From Euzebyella saccharophila (lineage in GTDB: Bacteria; Bacteroidota; Bacteroidia; Flavobacteriales; Flavobacteriaceae): a stretch of DNA of 64,000 nt. The translations under genes were made by a program, and so were the position numbers. Where the stretch lies: the NCBI RefSeq assembly GCF_014855495.1, contig NZ_JACYFJ010000002.1:744001-808000 (forward strand), in the 5' to 3' direction. A model generated the notes under the pieces. That model was given only the letters and a program-made list of their open reading frames with translations. It searched no databases and was not told where the DNA came from. Below are positions 34,521 to 45,300 of this stretch, one piece after another. Every line of letters begins with the position of its first letter. Positions within the stretch are counted from its first letter, which is position 1.

Positions 34521-35512
34521 TTTTTGCCCTCAAGTTGCAAAAACCTAAATGTATTTTTATCAATGCTTATTTCTTCTTGTCCTTCGTCACCGTCGCTAAA
34601 TACTAATTTGACAATTGCAGTGCGTCTCGGCTGTACCTTTGAATCATCAAAATGGGTATGAAGGACATAATACAAAGAACCGTCTTCATGCTCTAGAACA
34701 TCGCCGTGGCCCGTTCCGTTGATTCCTAAAATTTCTTTGGTAATGAAAGGTCCGTTTTTAGATTTGGTCCAAGGGCCTAAAGGATGATTGCTAGTGGCAT
34801 AGCCAACGGCATAATCAGGATTACGAAAATCATTCGCCGAATAAATCATGTAATAAATTCCTTTTCTCCTCAAAATAGTGGGCCCTTCGGTTACGGGCCA
34901 TTCGCTATCCCACGTATTTTCCCAAGGCAATTCGCCAGATATACATTCTTTTAACGTCTCAGGTTTTATGGCCTCTAACGAGTCTTCAAGTTCAGCTACA
35001 AAAATTCGGTTACCCTCTGTCAACCTTACATGGTAAAGGTATTTTTTACCGTCATCATCAAAATAAATAAAGGGATCGATTTGCCTTACGGGAGCCTGCA
35101 AGTCTTTCTTTTCTTTATTCTTAAAAGGACCGGAAGGATGGCTCGACGTAGCCAATGCGATGTGCTCATCGGCAGTATAGGCCATATAATATTTAGAGTC
35201 GTACTTAAATATTTGTGGAGCCCAAAAGCCCTTTGTACCAAATGCATCTCCCTGTCTCATGGCCAACCTTTTTGACGGGCCGGAGGGACCTTGCCAGTCA
35301 ACTAAATCTTTGGAAGTGTAGACCAAGAAACCTTTATCCTTTCCCATTTTTGGATCTCCGGTGGTTCCATATAAATAATATGTACCATTTTCCTGAAAAA
35401 TAGTCGGATCGGCCAACAAAGGATTTACCGAGGAATCTTGACCATAACCGCTAAAAAGAATGCCGATAAAAATGGATAGAAAAGAAATGCTATATCTCAT
35501 TGGTAGGTACAT
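34517..35512 (-). CDS. glycoside hydrolase family 43 enzyme
   Basis: A secreted 331-residue five-bladed propeller glycosidase with a signal peptide (about 5-25). The GH43 catalytic triad is visible: Asp35 in LLADPTIF (general base), Asp146 in RQIDPFIYF (pKa modulator) and Glu209 in PVTEGPTIL (general acid). GTGHGDVLEHEDGSLYYVLH also fits. The family covers arabinofuranosidases, xylosidases and galactosidases; subfamily cannot be fixed by eye. Its start codon shares one base with the stop of the mutarotase gene, and its stop overlaps the next start, so it is tightly coupled in the operon. Confidence 0.9.
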   Translation of the reverse strand: MYLPMRYSISFLSIFIGILFSGYGQDSSVNPLLADPTIFQENGTYYLYGTTGDPKMGKDKGFLVYTSKDLVDWQGPSGPSKRLAMRQGDAFGTKGFWAPQIFKYDSKYYMAYTADEHIALATSSHPSGPFKNKEKKDLQAPVRQIDPFIYFDDDGKKYLYHVRLTEGNRIFVAELEDSLEAIKPETLKECISGELPWENTWDSEWPVTEGPTILRRKGIYYMIYSANDFRNPDYAVGYATSNHPLGPWTKSKNGPFITKEILGINGTGHGDVLEHEDGSLYYVLHTHFDDSKVQPRRTAIVKLVFSDGDEGQEEISIDKNTFRFLQLEGKK

Positions 35513-36690
35513 TATTTTGTGGAAAAACGGTATTCAGTCATCGTATGATACTCTTCTCCCGGGTTTAATCTAATGGTCGGAAAATTCTTTTGGTTGGGCG
35601 AATCTGGGTAATGCTGGGTTTCAAGACAGAAAGCGGATCGATGCTCATCGCGTGCGCCCGACTTCAACTTATTCTCTGCATTCATGAAATTACCACTATA
35701 GAATTGCACGCCGGGTTCGGTCGTGAAGACTTCCATAACCACACCTGATTTGTCGCCTACTACCGTAGCGGCCTGCTTTAAAGAATTGTTCGTTTCATCG
35801 CTAAGAACGAAATTATGATCGTAGCCACCTCCATATTTAATCTGAGTATCCTCCGCCTCAATTCGCTCCCCTATTCTATGAGGTTCTGTAAAATCAAAAG
35901 GAGTATACTTTACCGCTTTTAACTCTCCCGTAGGAATCAAGGTTTGATCGACCGGGGTAAACTTATCGGCATACAATATCATTTCATGGTCTAAAATGTT
36001 ACCACTGCCCTCTCCATTCAAATTGAAATAAGCGTGATTGGTAAGGTTAACAATGGTCGGCTTGTCGGTTACCGCATCGTATTCAATTCTTAGGGTGTTA
36101 GGCTTTATCAAATGGTAAGTTACCTTCGCATCTAGAGCCCCAGGAAAACCTTCTTCCATATCTTCTGACAAATAATTCAATACCAACGTAGTATCATTAC
36201 TAGACTGTACTTTCCAAACTTTATCTTGAAAACCGTTCGGACCCCCATGCAAGGCATTTTCACCATTATTGGTCTCTACCGAATAGTTCTTGCCATCTAT
36301 GCTGAATTTACCTCCTGCGATTCGATTGCCCACTCTTCCTATCAAAGCTCCGAAATAAGATTCCGGACCATCGATATATTCTTTGACACTGCCACGCCCA
36401 ATGACCACATCTACCCTATCGCCTTTGGTATCCGGCGTAAATAGGCCCACTATTCTTCCACCATAATTGGTGATGGCCACTTCAATATCATCATTTTTAA
36501 GCCAATAGAGTTTTACTTGATTACCATCGACAATCGTGTCAAAAGCCCCGGCATTAAGATTTCCGGCTCTGGCCTCCATCACCTCAGTGGCCTCTTCTTG
36601 TTCCGGTTGATCCTGCTTCTTTTCTTGTTTGCATGAAAAAACTACCGTTAGCAAAGTGCTTAAAGCAAATAATTTCAGTTTCATATTCAT
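35512..36690 (-). CDS. galM: aldose 1-epimerase (mutarotase), lipoprotein
   Basis: Interconverts alpha and beta anomers of free aldoses such as galactose. The 392-residue protein has a lipobox (LTVVFSC), placing it in the periplasm or on the surface rather than the cytoplasm. Family motifs: NYGGRIVGLFTPD, GRVGNRIAGGKF, ENALHGGPNGFQDKVW (with the catalytic-region His), VNLTNHAYFNLNGEG (with the catalytic His), GGYDHNFVL, and TTEPGVQFYSGNF with the catalytic Glu/Gln region. It lies between the sulfatase and GH43 genes with gaps of only a few bases or none. Its presence suggests that monosaccharides are released outside the inner membrane. Confidence 0.93.
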   Translation of the reverse strand: MNMKLKLFALSTLLTVVFSCKQEKKQDQPEQEEATEVMEARAGNLNAGAFDTIVDGNQVKLYWLKNDDIEVAITNYGGRIVGLFTPDTKGDRVDVVIGRGSVKEYIDGPESYFGALIGRVGNRIAGGKFSIDGKNYSVETNNGENALHGGPNGFQDKVWKVQSSNDTTLVLNYLSEDMEEGFPGALDAKVTYHLIKPNTLRIEYDAVTDKPTIVNLTNHAYFNLNGEGSGNILDHEMILYADKFTPVDQTLIPTGELKAVKYTPFDFTEPHRIGERIEAEDTQIKYGGGYDHNFVLSDETNNSLKQAATVVGDKSGVVMEVFTTEPGVQFYSGNFMNAENKLKSGARDEHRSAFCLETQHYPDSPNQKNFPTIRLNPGEEYHTMTEYRFSTK

Positions 36691-36695
36691 CCTTT

Positions 36696-38402
36696 TTAAT
36701 TTGGAGCAGGGTAAACCTTATATTTGTTAGCCAGTTCTTCCCATTCTTTCGCTAATTCTTTTACTTCTTTATGATGGGTAGCGGCCAAATTGACCTGTTC
36801 CGTTTTATCGTTCGATAGGTTATAGAGTTCCCAAGGTTGTCCAGCATCTAACCTTACCAATTTTAAATCTCCTTTACGTAGTGCTTGAGAACCGAAATGT
36901 TCCCAAAAAAAAGTTTCTTGTGTGGGACGGTCGGCCTTGCCTTTCAATAAAGGAATGATACTGCTGCCAGGAGTAGGGGTTATTAACCTTCCATCAAATT
37001 CTGTTGGATAAGTACCGCCAGAGACATCTACACAGGTTGCCATAATATCACTCACATGGGCCGGCACTGTTCTAACCTCCCCATTATTCTTTAATTCTTT
37101 GGGCCACGAAGCTATAAACGGAGTATTGATACCACCTTCGAAAACTTTGGCCTTCCAAAACCTAAAGGGGGTATTTACGGTATGGGCCCACTGCGGACCG
37201 ATACCTGAAAGAACCGTTTGGGGCCCGGGAAGTACTTCTTTATTAACAGGAAATTGAACCTGTTCGCCATTTCGTGTACTTCCTGCCCTGTCGAAACCAG
37301 GCCCATATTTAGAGGGTCTTTCTGAACTCGCTCCGTTATCGGAGAGAAAGAGTACCAACGTATTTTCTAGTTTGCCGGTTTCTTCGAGTTTGTTCATCAA
37401 TTCGCCAATTGTTCTATCCATAACATCGACCATAGCAGCGTGTACGGCCATAGCGCGTACATCCCATTCTTTATCGGAATTGTTTTCCCAATTTAATTCG
37501 GGAAACATAAATTCTGGCAATTGGGTATCTTCAGATATCAATCCCTTTGCTACCAAATTCTTATAACGCTCTTCCCTAATGGCTTGCCAGCCCTTCTCGT
37601 ATTTATCAACATACTTTTGAATTATACTATCAGGGGCTTGAAGGGGCCAATGGGGGGCACAATGGGCCACGTACAAGAAAAATGGATTTTCTTTTTTAGA
37701 AAACTCGCTTACATAGGCAACAGCCGAATCTCCTATAGCTTGCGTATGATAATAATCTTCGGGCACTTTTTCTACTTGCTGGTTGCCATTGACCAAACTA
37801 AATGGATCAAAATAATCGACCACACCCCAGATATTGCCATAGAATTTATCGAATCCTCTTGCGGTCGGGTATGATTTTAAATCGGAAAATGGGCCGTAAT
37901 TTTCTTGATGAGCCAACCATTTGAGTTGTTTGTCACCCCGTAGATCATTCGTTTCAGAAACATGCCATTTACCTACCATACCCGTTTGATACCCTTCTTT
38001 TTTGAGTACCTCGGCAATGGTAACGGTATTTTCGTTCAATGTACCTTGATAACCCGGCAGACCTGCATCCATTGTCATTCTACCCAGACCCGCTTGGTGT
38101 GGATATAACCCAGTGAGCAAAGAAGCCCTTGTGGGGCAACAGCGGGAAGTATTATAAAATGAAGTAGACCTTATACCTGTCGCAGCCAGACGGTCTAGGT
38201 TCGGTGTATTTATTTCGCCCCCGTAACAACCTAAATCTGAAAAACCGAGATCATCGGCCATTATGATTACAATATTTGGTCTATTGCCTTTCTTAGGATG
38301 AACTTTATATGTTTGCGACTTAGCATCACTACCCATCGAGAAAAAGGTAATGACCAAAAGGCTTGATAAAACTATCGATATGTAGGTTGCAATTTTTAAC
38401 AC
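36696..38402 (-). CDS. sulfatase (family S1, formylglycine type)
   Basis: Removes sulfate esters from carbohydrate; about 568 residues and secreted. The core is NIVIIMADDLGFSDLGCYGG (metal-binding DD), followed by the active-site motif SRCCPTRASLLTG, where the first Cys becomes formylglycine. GMVGKWHVS, APHWPLQAP and FLSDNGASSERPS supply the other metal and substrate ligands. I chose GTG 38402, 28 bp after the upstream GH43 stop, because it starts a proper signal peptide (MLKIATYISIVLSSLLVI). The longest frame would begin at 38501 inside that gene. The sulfatase shows that the polymer used by locus B carries sulfate. Confidence 0.88.
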   Translation of the reverse strand: MLKIATYISIVLSSLLVITFFSMGSDAKSQTYKVHPKKGNRPNIVIIMADDLGFSDLGCYGGEINTPNLDRLAATGIRSTSFYNTSRCCPTRASLLTGLYPHQAGLGRMTMDAGLPGYQGTLNENTVTIAEVLKKEGYQTGMVGKWHVSETNDLRGDKQLKWLAHQENYGPFSDLKSYPTARGFDKFYGNIWGVVDYFDPFSLVNGNQQVEKVPEDYYHTQAIGDSAVAYVSEFSKKENPFFLYVAHCAPHWPLQAPDSIIQKYVDKYEKGWQAIREERYKNLVAKGLISEDTQLPEFMFPELNWENNSDKEWDVRAMAVHAAMVDVMDRTIGELMNKLEETGKLENTLVLFLSDNGASSERPSKYGPGFDRAGSTRNGEQVQFPVNKEVLPGPQTVLSGIGPQWAHTVNTPFRFWKAKVFEGGINTPFIASWPKELKNNGEVRTVPAHVSDIMATCVDVSGGTYPTEFDGRLITPTPGSSIIPLLKGKADRPTQETFFWEHFGSQALRKGDLKLVRLDAGQPWELYNLSNDKTEQVNLAATHHKEVKELAKEWEELANKYKVYPAPN

Positions 38403-38430
38403 TAGTTTTTTGCCTTTCGGATTGTATTTT

Positions 38431-39675
38431 TTAATTCTGCAATGGTTTTGGAATCGGTTCAGTGGTTGGGCCATCGACCACCAAAGTTCCGTCTTCTTCA
38501 ATATTCATCTGGTCAATAAAAACAACTCTATTTTCTCCTGTTGCCTGTGTGCGACCATGATAAACGGTGTACATTTTTTTTCCACCAACTAGAGATAAGA
38601 CCATATTATGACCGGTTCCGGTGACATCGCCGCCCTTATCTATATTCTTCTGTAAAACAGGGTTGTTATCTGCCTTTTGATAAGGACCTAATGGCGAATT
38701 AGATGTGGCATAACCCACAGAATAATTTGGGCCTGCGTAGTGGTTTGCCGAATACATCATGTAATAAGTGCCGTTATTTTTAAAGGTAAAAGAACCTTCT
38801 GTCCATCTTCTATTTACTTCTTTTGAAATAACCGAACGACTTTCCCATTCGGCATTACGGTCGTTCATTTCAAGCGGTGGCCTAAGTAGTAATTGGGGTT
38901 TGCCGATAACACTTTTAAAATCAGCTGCCAATTCTACCCCATAGACCCAACTTTCTTCAATTTCGTCATACAGACCTTCTTTTTTGGCCCATTCAGAAAT
39001 CTCACTCTCTACAGGATGTTTGTAGCAAACCCTCGAATAATAAAGGTAAAATTTACCATCGTCATCTTTAAAGACATTCGCGTCTATAATAGGATACCCG
39101 GGATCAAATAAAGGTTGGTCGGTCAAATCTGTAAAAGGACCTTTAGGACTATCGGAAATAGCCACCCCAATCTTGAAATTTTCAAGTTCATTGTTGGGAT
39201 TATCCTTATCATCTGCACTGAAAAACAAGAAATACTGATTTTCAAATTTGTACACTTCGGGCGCCCAAAAGTTCTTTTGAGTCCAAGATGCTTCGGTATT
39301 TCCTTCATAAATACGGCCTTCGAACTTCCAGTTCACCAAATCATTTGATGAATAGGTAGCAAAGCCATTTTCAACTTGGCCTGTTCCATACATATAAAAA
39401 GTGCCATCGCCATTATCCAACACAAATGGATCCCCAAATTCAACATCTATCGGATTAGAAAACGTTTCGTCGGCTACTTCCTTAACTTGTTTCTTTTCAA
39501 CCTTCTCCTTACATCCTAATAAAGAACAAAAGATGAGGTTGACTAACAAAAAGCAATATTTGTGTTTTTTTATCAAATCAATAGTATTAAAGTGCCTATA
39601 AGTTATAAATAAAAAGCTTGTTCCTTGATTTCTTAAATACCGGGCCCCTATCACAAAGGCCCGGTAAAACCTCAA
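38431..39675 (-). CDS. glycoside hydrolase family 43 enzyme, lipoprotein
   Basis: A 414-residue frame from ATG 39675, but the first 33 residues are odd ahead of the signal peptide (CFLLVNLIFCSLLGC, lipobox Cys55). A TTG near 39576 may be the true start. Catalytic residues fit GH43: Asp82 in EFGDPFVL, Asp198 in PIIDANVF and Glu293 in RRWTEGSFTF. A long insert after the second Asp (about 215-285, KKEGLYDEIEESWVYGVELA) sets it apart from the GH43 at 34517. GTGHNMVLSLVGGKKMYTVYHG near the end also fits. It is the first enzyme gene after the susCD-DUF3823 block. Confidence 0.88.
   Translation of the reverse strand: MRFYRAFVIGARYLRNQGTSFLFITYRHFNTIDLIKKHKYCFLLVNLIFCSLLGCKEKVEKKQVKEVADETFSNPIDVEFGDPFVLDNGDGTFYMYGTGQVENGFATYSSNDLVNWKFEGRIYEGNTEASWTQKNFWAPEVYKFENQYFLFFSADDKDNPNNELENFKIGVAISDSPKGPFTDLTDQPLFDPGYPIIDANVFKDDDGKFYLYYSRVCYKHPVESEISEWAKKEGLYDEIEESWVYGVELAADFKSVIGKPQLLLRPPLEMNDRNAEWESRSVISKEVNRRWTEGSFTFKNNGTYYMMYSANHYAGPNYSVGYATSNSPLGPYQKADNNPVLQKNIDKGGDVTGTGHNMVLSLVGGKKMYTVYHGRTQATGENRVVFIDQMNIEEDGTLVVDGPTTEPIPKPLQN
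39638..39666. promoter_or_regulatory. stem-loop between DUF3823 gene and downstream enzyme genes
   Basis: A 9-bp GC-rich perfect stem (TACCGGGCC and its complement) with an 11-nt loop in the 102-bp gap. The run after it on the minus strand (TTTAAG) is too short for a firm terminator. It may be a leaky terminator or an mRNA-end stabiliser that lowers expression of the distal genes relative to susCD. Confidence 0.5.
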
Positions 39676-39777
39676 TTTAAGTGACTACTAACAACTCAAC
39701 ATTAGCCAATCATTAAGATACTCTTCCCTTTATTCATTTGCACCATCTCTCGCTTCATTACAGGGAAAAGCAATGTA

Positions 39778-40467
39778 TTACAAGTTTAACTTTTCAACAG
39801 GTGTATAAATCATATCTTCAATACCCTCTACCTTTACCCCTATACGGGCAAAGATGTAGTCTTGATCCGGTTTTTTGGCATCCTCGGGTATATCTACCGA
39901 CATGGAGAGGTTGCTCAAATCACTTAAATCGGCATCGACCTGGGCAATGCTTCCTTCACCCCCACTGTTGGTATCGACAAACTGGGTTCTGTTGATTACC
40001 AAGGTAACACGTTCAACGGCCCTGCCATTTGCTCCAGTGATTATTTGATCAACACCACAAGTACCGCTTACCGTTCCGGAAGATTGCGAAAACTGAGCTC
40101 CACGGATCATGTAATAAGGAGTAACATTGAGGTCCATAGTTTTGTTTCCGCTTAGATTAAAATACAGAGTATCGGAGGAAGCCCTGAATGGACCTTCACC
40201 CGGTAGAAAAATCAATTTATAGTCTCCGGAAAAAAGTCTGCTGCTAAAGCTTCCGTCTTGAGCTATAGCCACGTCAATAGGCGCAGGGCTGCCATAGCCC
40301 GATTGCCATAATTCAAACCTTACCTGGTTTCTCGCAACTGGTATCGCTTGACCCTCATATACAATATTTCCGGTAAAGTCGGCATCAGGTTCATTGAAGT
40401 TATCCAATTCACATGAGGCAGAAACCGCTAGTACAAGTAAGGCCAGTATATAGAATTTTACTTTCAT
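39778..40467 (-). CDS. DUF3823 domain lipoprotein (SusE-position protein)
   Basis: A 229-residue lipoprotein (lipobox AVSASC) with an N-terminal carboxypeptidase-regulatory-like beta domain (about 30-115, FTGNIVYEGQAIPVARNQ) and a second beta domain, together the DUF3823 pattern. These lie directly after SusD genes and are thought to sit on the cell surface and bind glycan, in the manner of SusE/F. It follows SusD by 19 bp. No catalytic motif is seen. Confidence 0.85.
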   Translation of the reverse strand: MKVKFYILALLVLAVSASCELDNFNEPDADFTGNIVYEGQAIPVARNQVRFELWQSGYGSPAPIDVAIAQDGSFSSRLFSGDYKLIFLPGEGPFRASSDTLYFNLSGNKTMDLNVTPYYMIRGAQFSQSSGTVSGTCGVDQIITGANGRAVERVTLVINRTQFVDTNSGGEGSIAQVDADLSDLSNLSMSVDIPEDAKKPDQDYIFARIGVKVEGIEDMIYTPVEKLNL

Positions 40468-40486
40468 GTTCTTTAGTTTTCTAGTT

Positions 40487-42376
40487 TTATTGATTAGGAT
40501 TTCTGACCAGCTTTGGATTATTGTTAATCAATCCCTGACCGATTTCAGAGTAATAGTTTCCTAAGCGGAACCTATCGGATCCAGTAATTCGGGAAAGTCT
40601 ATTGATTCTGTACAACCATTTGCCATCATTAGCGTCACCTGGATTATAGTACTTGTAAGGCCAGATGTTGTACGGTTGTGTTTCTCTTTTGGTGGCAACA
40701 CCGATGTTCTCGGTAACCTCTTCGGGGGAAATCGGGTTACCATCCAAAATAACATGAGCAAGTCTCCATCTTTTCAAATCAAAGAAATGAAGGCCCTCAA
40801 AAGCTAATTCAACATATCTCTCATGTACTATTTTATCAAAGGTAACATCAGCAGCGGTCAATGGCACAGTAAGACCTGCCCTTTCGCGAACATCGTTCAA
40901 ATACTCGGCAGCCAATTCTGGTTGGTTAAGCTCAAAAGCAGCTTCAGCAGCGTTCAATAACACCTCTGCATAACGATACCTGATGAACCAAACATCACTT
41001 TGAGTACCCCTTCTACCCGATCCAGTTGCCGGATCTTGGTATTTTCTAATGTAAAAACCTGTCTGTGCCGTGAACTCGAGTCCATCGATTGGCCCATCAA
41101 AACCTACCACCTGCACTTGTCCGGTCATTCCAGGAAGTTCTTTTTGTTGACCTCTTGAATCACCGCTAACAACAGAACCATCTGCCAAAACTACACCGGC
41201 CCATATATCAACATCGGTAGACTTGAACTTGCTTCCTGGAAGAATAACCGTTCCTGCCAGGCGGGCATCCCTACCTTGAAAGATATCTCCGATATTATCA
41301 AAATATACTGGAGCACCGCCGACTTCATTTTCAAGTGGTGCGTAAGTACCATCCAGCAATTCAAATGATTGAACAAACTGTAGACTTGGATTGATACGTC
41401 CACCTTCTTCTTCTTCGGCTCCGAATCTTGGTTGGTTCACAATGGTATAACCATGGGTTTTACCTCCACCTACAAGATAATCTTCAACAAAAATAGCTTC
41501 TGGGTTGTTCGCCTTATCGTAAAAGATGCTGGAGAAGTTTTCAGAAAGATCAGGCTTCTTGGTATAAAGACCGTAGCCACCTGCTTCGCCATTGATGATT
41601 GCTTCGGAAGCTTCCAAAGCTTTTGTGTAATATTCGTTGGCTCTTGAAGCCGGTATACCCACCTCACCACCAGGCAATGAAACTTGTGGTGTTGTAGCAC
41701 CGTACTTGGCAATCGAAGCGGCGTATAGTGCAGCTCTGGCCTGCATGGCCAGAACGGCACCTTTGGTAGCCCTTGATTTGGTATTGGCGTCGTTTGGCAA
41801 TATATCTTTCAATGCTTCAGCTTCACTGATCACAAAATCATAAATAGCGGCCTCTGTTTCACGTGGATGCTGCAAATAAGAAGCATCACCGCTGAAATCG
41901 TACGTTTCCGATTCAAGAATAAGCGGAACCCCACCCATTCTTTTTACCATTTCAAAATAATAGGAAGCTCTCAAGAATCTAGCCTCGGCCAAGAATCTGG
42001 TCTTGTCTTCCTCGGTCAGTTCGGTAGCCTCGGAGCAACGTTCAAGAAACAAATTGATTTCCCTTATATACGCATAGTCCCAAGTGCCCCAAGCTCCGTA
42101 GCCCCAACCATCGTTCTGAAATTCAGGGTATCTACCCGCTTCAGACCAATAGGCGACATTAAAGCCGGCTAGAGACGCCCAGTCTTCAACCGTACCAAAA
42201 TCATAATACCTATTATAGAGGTCTGCCAATACCGAAAGTGTAGTTTTTGGATCAGAGAATATCTGTTCTTGTGTTAAAATCGAGGTAGACGGCCGATCTA
42301 AAAACTCTTCGTCATTCTTAGAGCAACTCCATATTGCTACACTCGCAATTAGTAGTAAATAAATATGTTTTTTCAT
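40487..42376 (-). CDS. SusD/RagB-type outer-membrane lipoprotein (locus B)
   Basis: A 629-residue substrate-binding lipoprotein with lipobox SVAIWSC and the canonical SusD start (EEFLDRPSTSILTQEQIFSD). The TPR region (about 130-230) contains RFLAEARFLRASYYFEMVKR and GGVPLILE. The C-terminal SusD signature is NDVRERAGLTVPL, then IVHERYVELAFEGLHFFDLK. It binds oligosaccharide at the surface and closes over the SusC pore. It lies 13 bp downstream of SusC. This is the classical SusD type, unlike the SusD-like 2 protein of locus A, so the two loci have separate origins. Confidence 0.95.
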   Translation of the reverse strand: MKKHIYLLLIASVAIWSCSKNDEEFLDRPSTSILTQEQIFSDPKTTLSVLADLYNRYYDFGTVEDWASLAGFNVAYWSEAGRYPEFQNDGWGYGAWGTWDYAYIREINLFLERCSEATELTEEDKTRFLAEARFLRASYYFEMVKRMGGVPLILESETYDFSGDASYLQHPRETEAAIYDFVISEAEALKDILPNDANTKSRATKGAVLAMQARAALYAASIAKYGATTPQVSLPGGEVGIPASRANEYYTKALEASEAIINGEAGGYGLYTKKPDLSENFSSIFYDKANNPEAIFVEDYLVGGGKTHGYTIVNQPRFGAEEEEGGRINPSLQFVQSFELLDGTYAPLENEVGGAPVYFDNIGDIFQGRDARLAGTVILPGSKFKSTDVDIWAGVVLADGSVVSGDSRGQQKELPGMTGQVQVVGFDGPIDGLEFTAQTGFYIRKYQDPATGSGRRGTQSDVWFIRYRYAEVLLNAAEAAFELNQPELAAEYLNDVRERAGLTVPLTAADVTFDKIVHERYVELAFEGLHFFDLKRWRLAHVILDGNPISPEEVTENIGVATKRETQPYNIWPYKYYNPGDANDGKWLYRINRLSRITGSDRFRLGNYYSEIGQGLINNNPKLVRNPNQ

Positions 42377-42389
42377 TTTTCGATCAATT

Positions 42390-45300
42390 TTAGATAGAAA
42401 GGTTAACCCCTACGTTAACAAATTTGTTCTGCGGATACTGCAATCCGTTCTCTTCATTTACCTCTGGGTCAATTCCGAATTTCTTAAGATTGTCAAACGA
42501 GAAGAGATTGTACCCGTTCACATAAATTCTAGCCTTTTGAAAACCAACTTTATCTAACCAAGGTTTTGGTAACGAATAGCCCAGTTCTAAAGTACGTGCA
42601 CGCAAATAAGTTACATTATGCATCCAATAGGTAGAAACCCTATAATTGCTATGATAACCTGCATTGTATCTCAGTGCCGGATACTTTCCTGGAACCCAAG
42701 TACTGTTCGGGTTTGCAGGGTCCTGCCTTGACCAACTATCCAAGAATATCTTATTAAGTGCCCCTTGGTTTTGGAAAGCCCAACGGGTTTCCCAGTTCTG
42801 AATCCAAGAATAGCCAGAACCTCCAGAAAAATCTGCTGTCATATCGACACCTTTATAAGAAAGTCTAATATTCAATCCGAAGTTGATATTCGGTTGTTTA
42901 CCGAACGAATACCCAATAGGCTTCTCGTCATAACCATTAATACGGCCGTCACCATTGATATCTTCATAAATCAAATCACCTGGAAGAAGCGTACGGTTAC
43001 CTTGGCCATCAATATCTACGGTGTAGTTATTGATTTCCTCTTGTGTTTGAAACTCCCCAATTACATTATAACCCCAACGCATATCATTATACCTGCCTTC
43101 ACTTGAAGCTCGGTATTCTTGCCATGAATTAGAAAATCTTGGTTTATAGGATTCGATAAATTTTCCTCTTGAATAGGATCCGTTGGCGGAAACCGAAACA
43201 TTGAAATCACCAAAACTATCATTGTAGGTCAATGCGCCCTCGAAACCTGCCTGCGAATCACTATTTACGTTCTCGTCAGGAAGGGTGTAACCCAATTCAC
43301 TTGGTATAAGTATATCATACTTAAAGCCTCTAAGACCGGTACGTAAACGGTAGAACCAATCATAAGAACCTGTTACCTTGCCATCAAACAGAGCGAAATC
43401 AATACCGATATCGGTTATCTTACTTTTGAACCAAGTAAGGTTATCTACAATCTGACCTTTATCTCTGGCACTTACTACAGGTTCTCCGTTTAAAATGGCA
43501 GTACCAACGTTGTAGTTATAACCTGGTAAATAATCATAAGCACCGATTCCGATATCATCATCACCTAAAATACCGTAAGAAGCCCTTAACTTAAATTCTG
43601 TCAACCAAGCATCTTCTCCAGCGATAGTCTCATACCAATCTTCTTCGGTCATCCTCCAACCGATAGAACCAGAAGGGAAGAAACCGGTTCTTTTTGATGG
43701 GGCAAACTTCCAAGACTTATCTTGACGACCGGAAATCTCCAAAAAATATTTCTGCTTGTAGTTATAATTGAACTTACCGATATAACCGATTCGGGCTAAT
43801 TCACCATCGAAATCATTGAATTCGACCAAGTTGGCAAAGTACATTAACGGAAGAATATTGTTTTCAGGAACTGAACGCATCCATTGGTTTTGATCACGCT
43901 CTTCTTGTCTTTCTACCAAGAAAAGGCCTTCTACATTGTGCTCTTGCTCACGACCAAAAGCCTTTTTATACTGAGCCTGCCCTTGATAGACATTTTTAAC
44001 AATTTTGCGATTTCTTCTTTCACGCCATGGGTTGGTACTACCACCCGTCACGTTGTAAGCGTCATTTTCAGCATCATAGGTATATGCTTCATAGGTATAT
44101 TCGTGACCGTTCAATACTTGGTCTTGAATATAGTACGAGTACATACCTCTCACCGATAGACCTTCTAACACCCCGCCAAATTGGTATTCACCATTAAAGT
44201 TCGATTGCATAGTTCTTAAGATGTTGGTTGAATAACCCCCAATTTCTTTATTGTGCAGCGCCCAGTTGGTTTCGTTATGCCCTATATCATTCAGATAATC
44301 AGGGTTATCGTTAGCATAAGGACGCTCAAATGGGCGGTTACGCAAAATGGCGAACCTTGGCAACCAATAATCATCGGCCCCTGGAATACCCGGGTTATCG
44401 GTAGTTTCTATACGACCGCTGATTTGCATGCCAACCTTTAAACGATCGGTAATATTTGCGTCTAGGTTGTTTTGAATATTTGTTCTTTCAAAATTAAATT
44501 CAGGACCTAAGACCGCCTCCTGTTTAAGGTGGGTTCCAGATATGTAGTAGTTGATTTTTTCAGAACCCCCTGTTGTACTTACGTTTACACTGTACAATGG
44601 TGCATTTTTCTTAATGATAAAATCCTTCCAATTGAACGACTGATAGCCTGGTTCTGTACCAACTCTATAGCGCTCTAATTCTTCAGGAGTAATTTGTGTC
44701 TCACCAAACTCGTTCAAATCCGCTTCCGCTTTTTTGCTCATATAGGTATAAGAGTCGTTCACAACATCAGGGAAACGCGACCAATTCTGACCACCGTAAT
44801 AGGCATTGACATTCACAACGTTTTTAGAGTTCTTCTTACCTCTTTTGGTTGTTACAACCACAACCCCGTTAGCAGCCCTTACCCCGTAAATAGCAGCAGC
44901 AGCATCTTTCAGTACCGAAATGCTTTCGATATCGCCGGGAGAAATGTTATTAAATTGACCTACGTCAGATTGAATACCATCTATAATGTAAAGAGGGTTA
45001 CCCATATTACGTATTTGAACGGTTGCAGTGGCACCAGGTCTACCATCGGGCATTTTAAACGTTACACCAGAAATTTTACCGGCCAGACCAGAGCTTACCG
45101 ATGCACCTGCGTGCACATTCTCTAAATCTTCACTGGTAACAGTAGATATTGCAGCCGTAATAGACTTTTTGTCTTGGGTAGAATAACCCGTTACTACCAC
45201 TTCATCAAGGGCGGCAACATCTTCGTTCATTTGAACATCGACCGTTGCTTGACCATTAACAGGCACTTCCAGTCTTTGAAAACCGATATAGCTGAAAATC

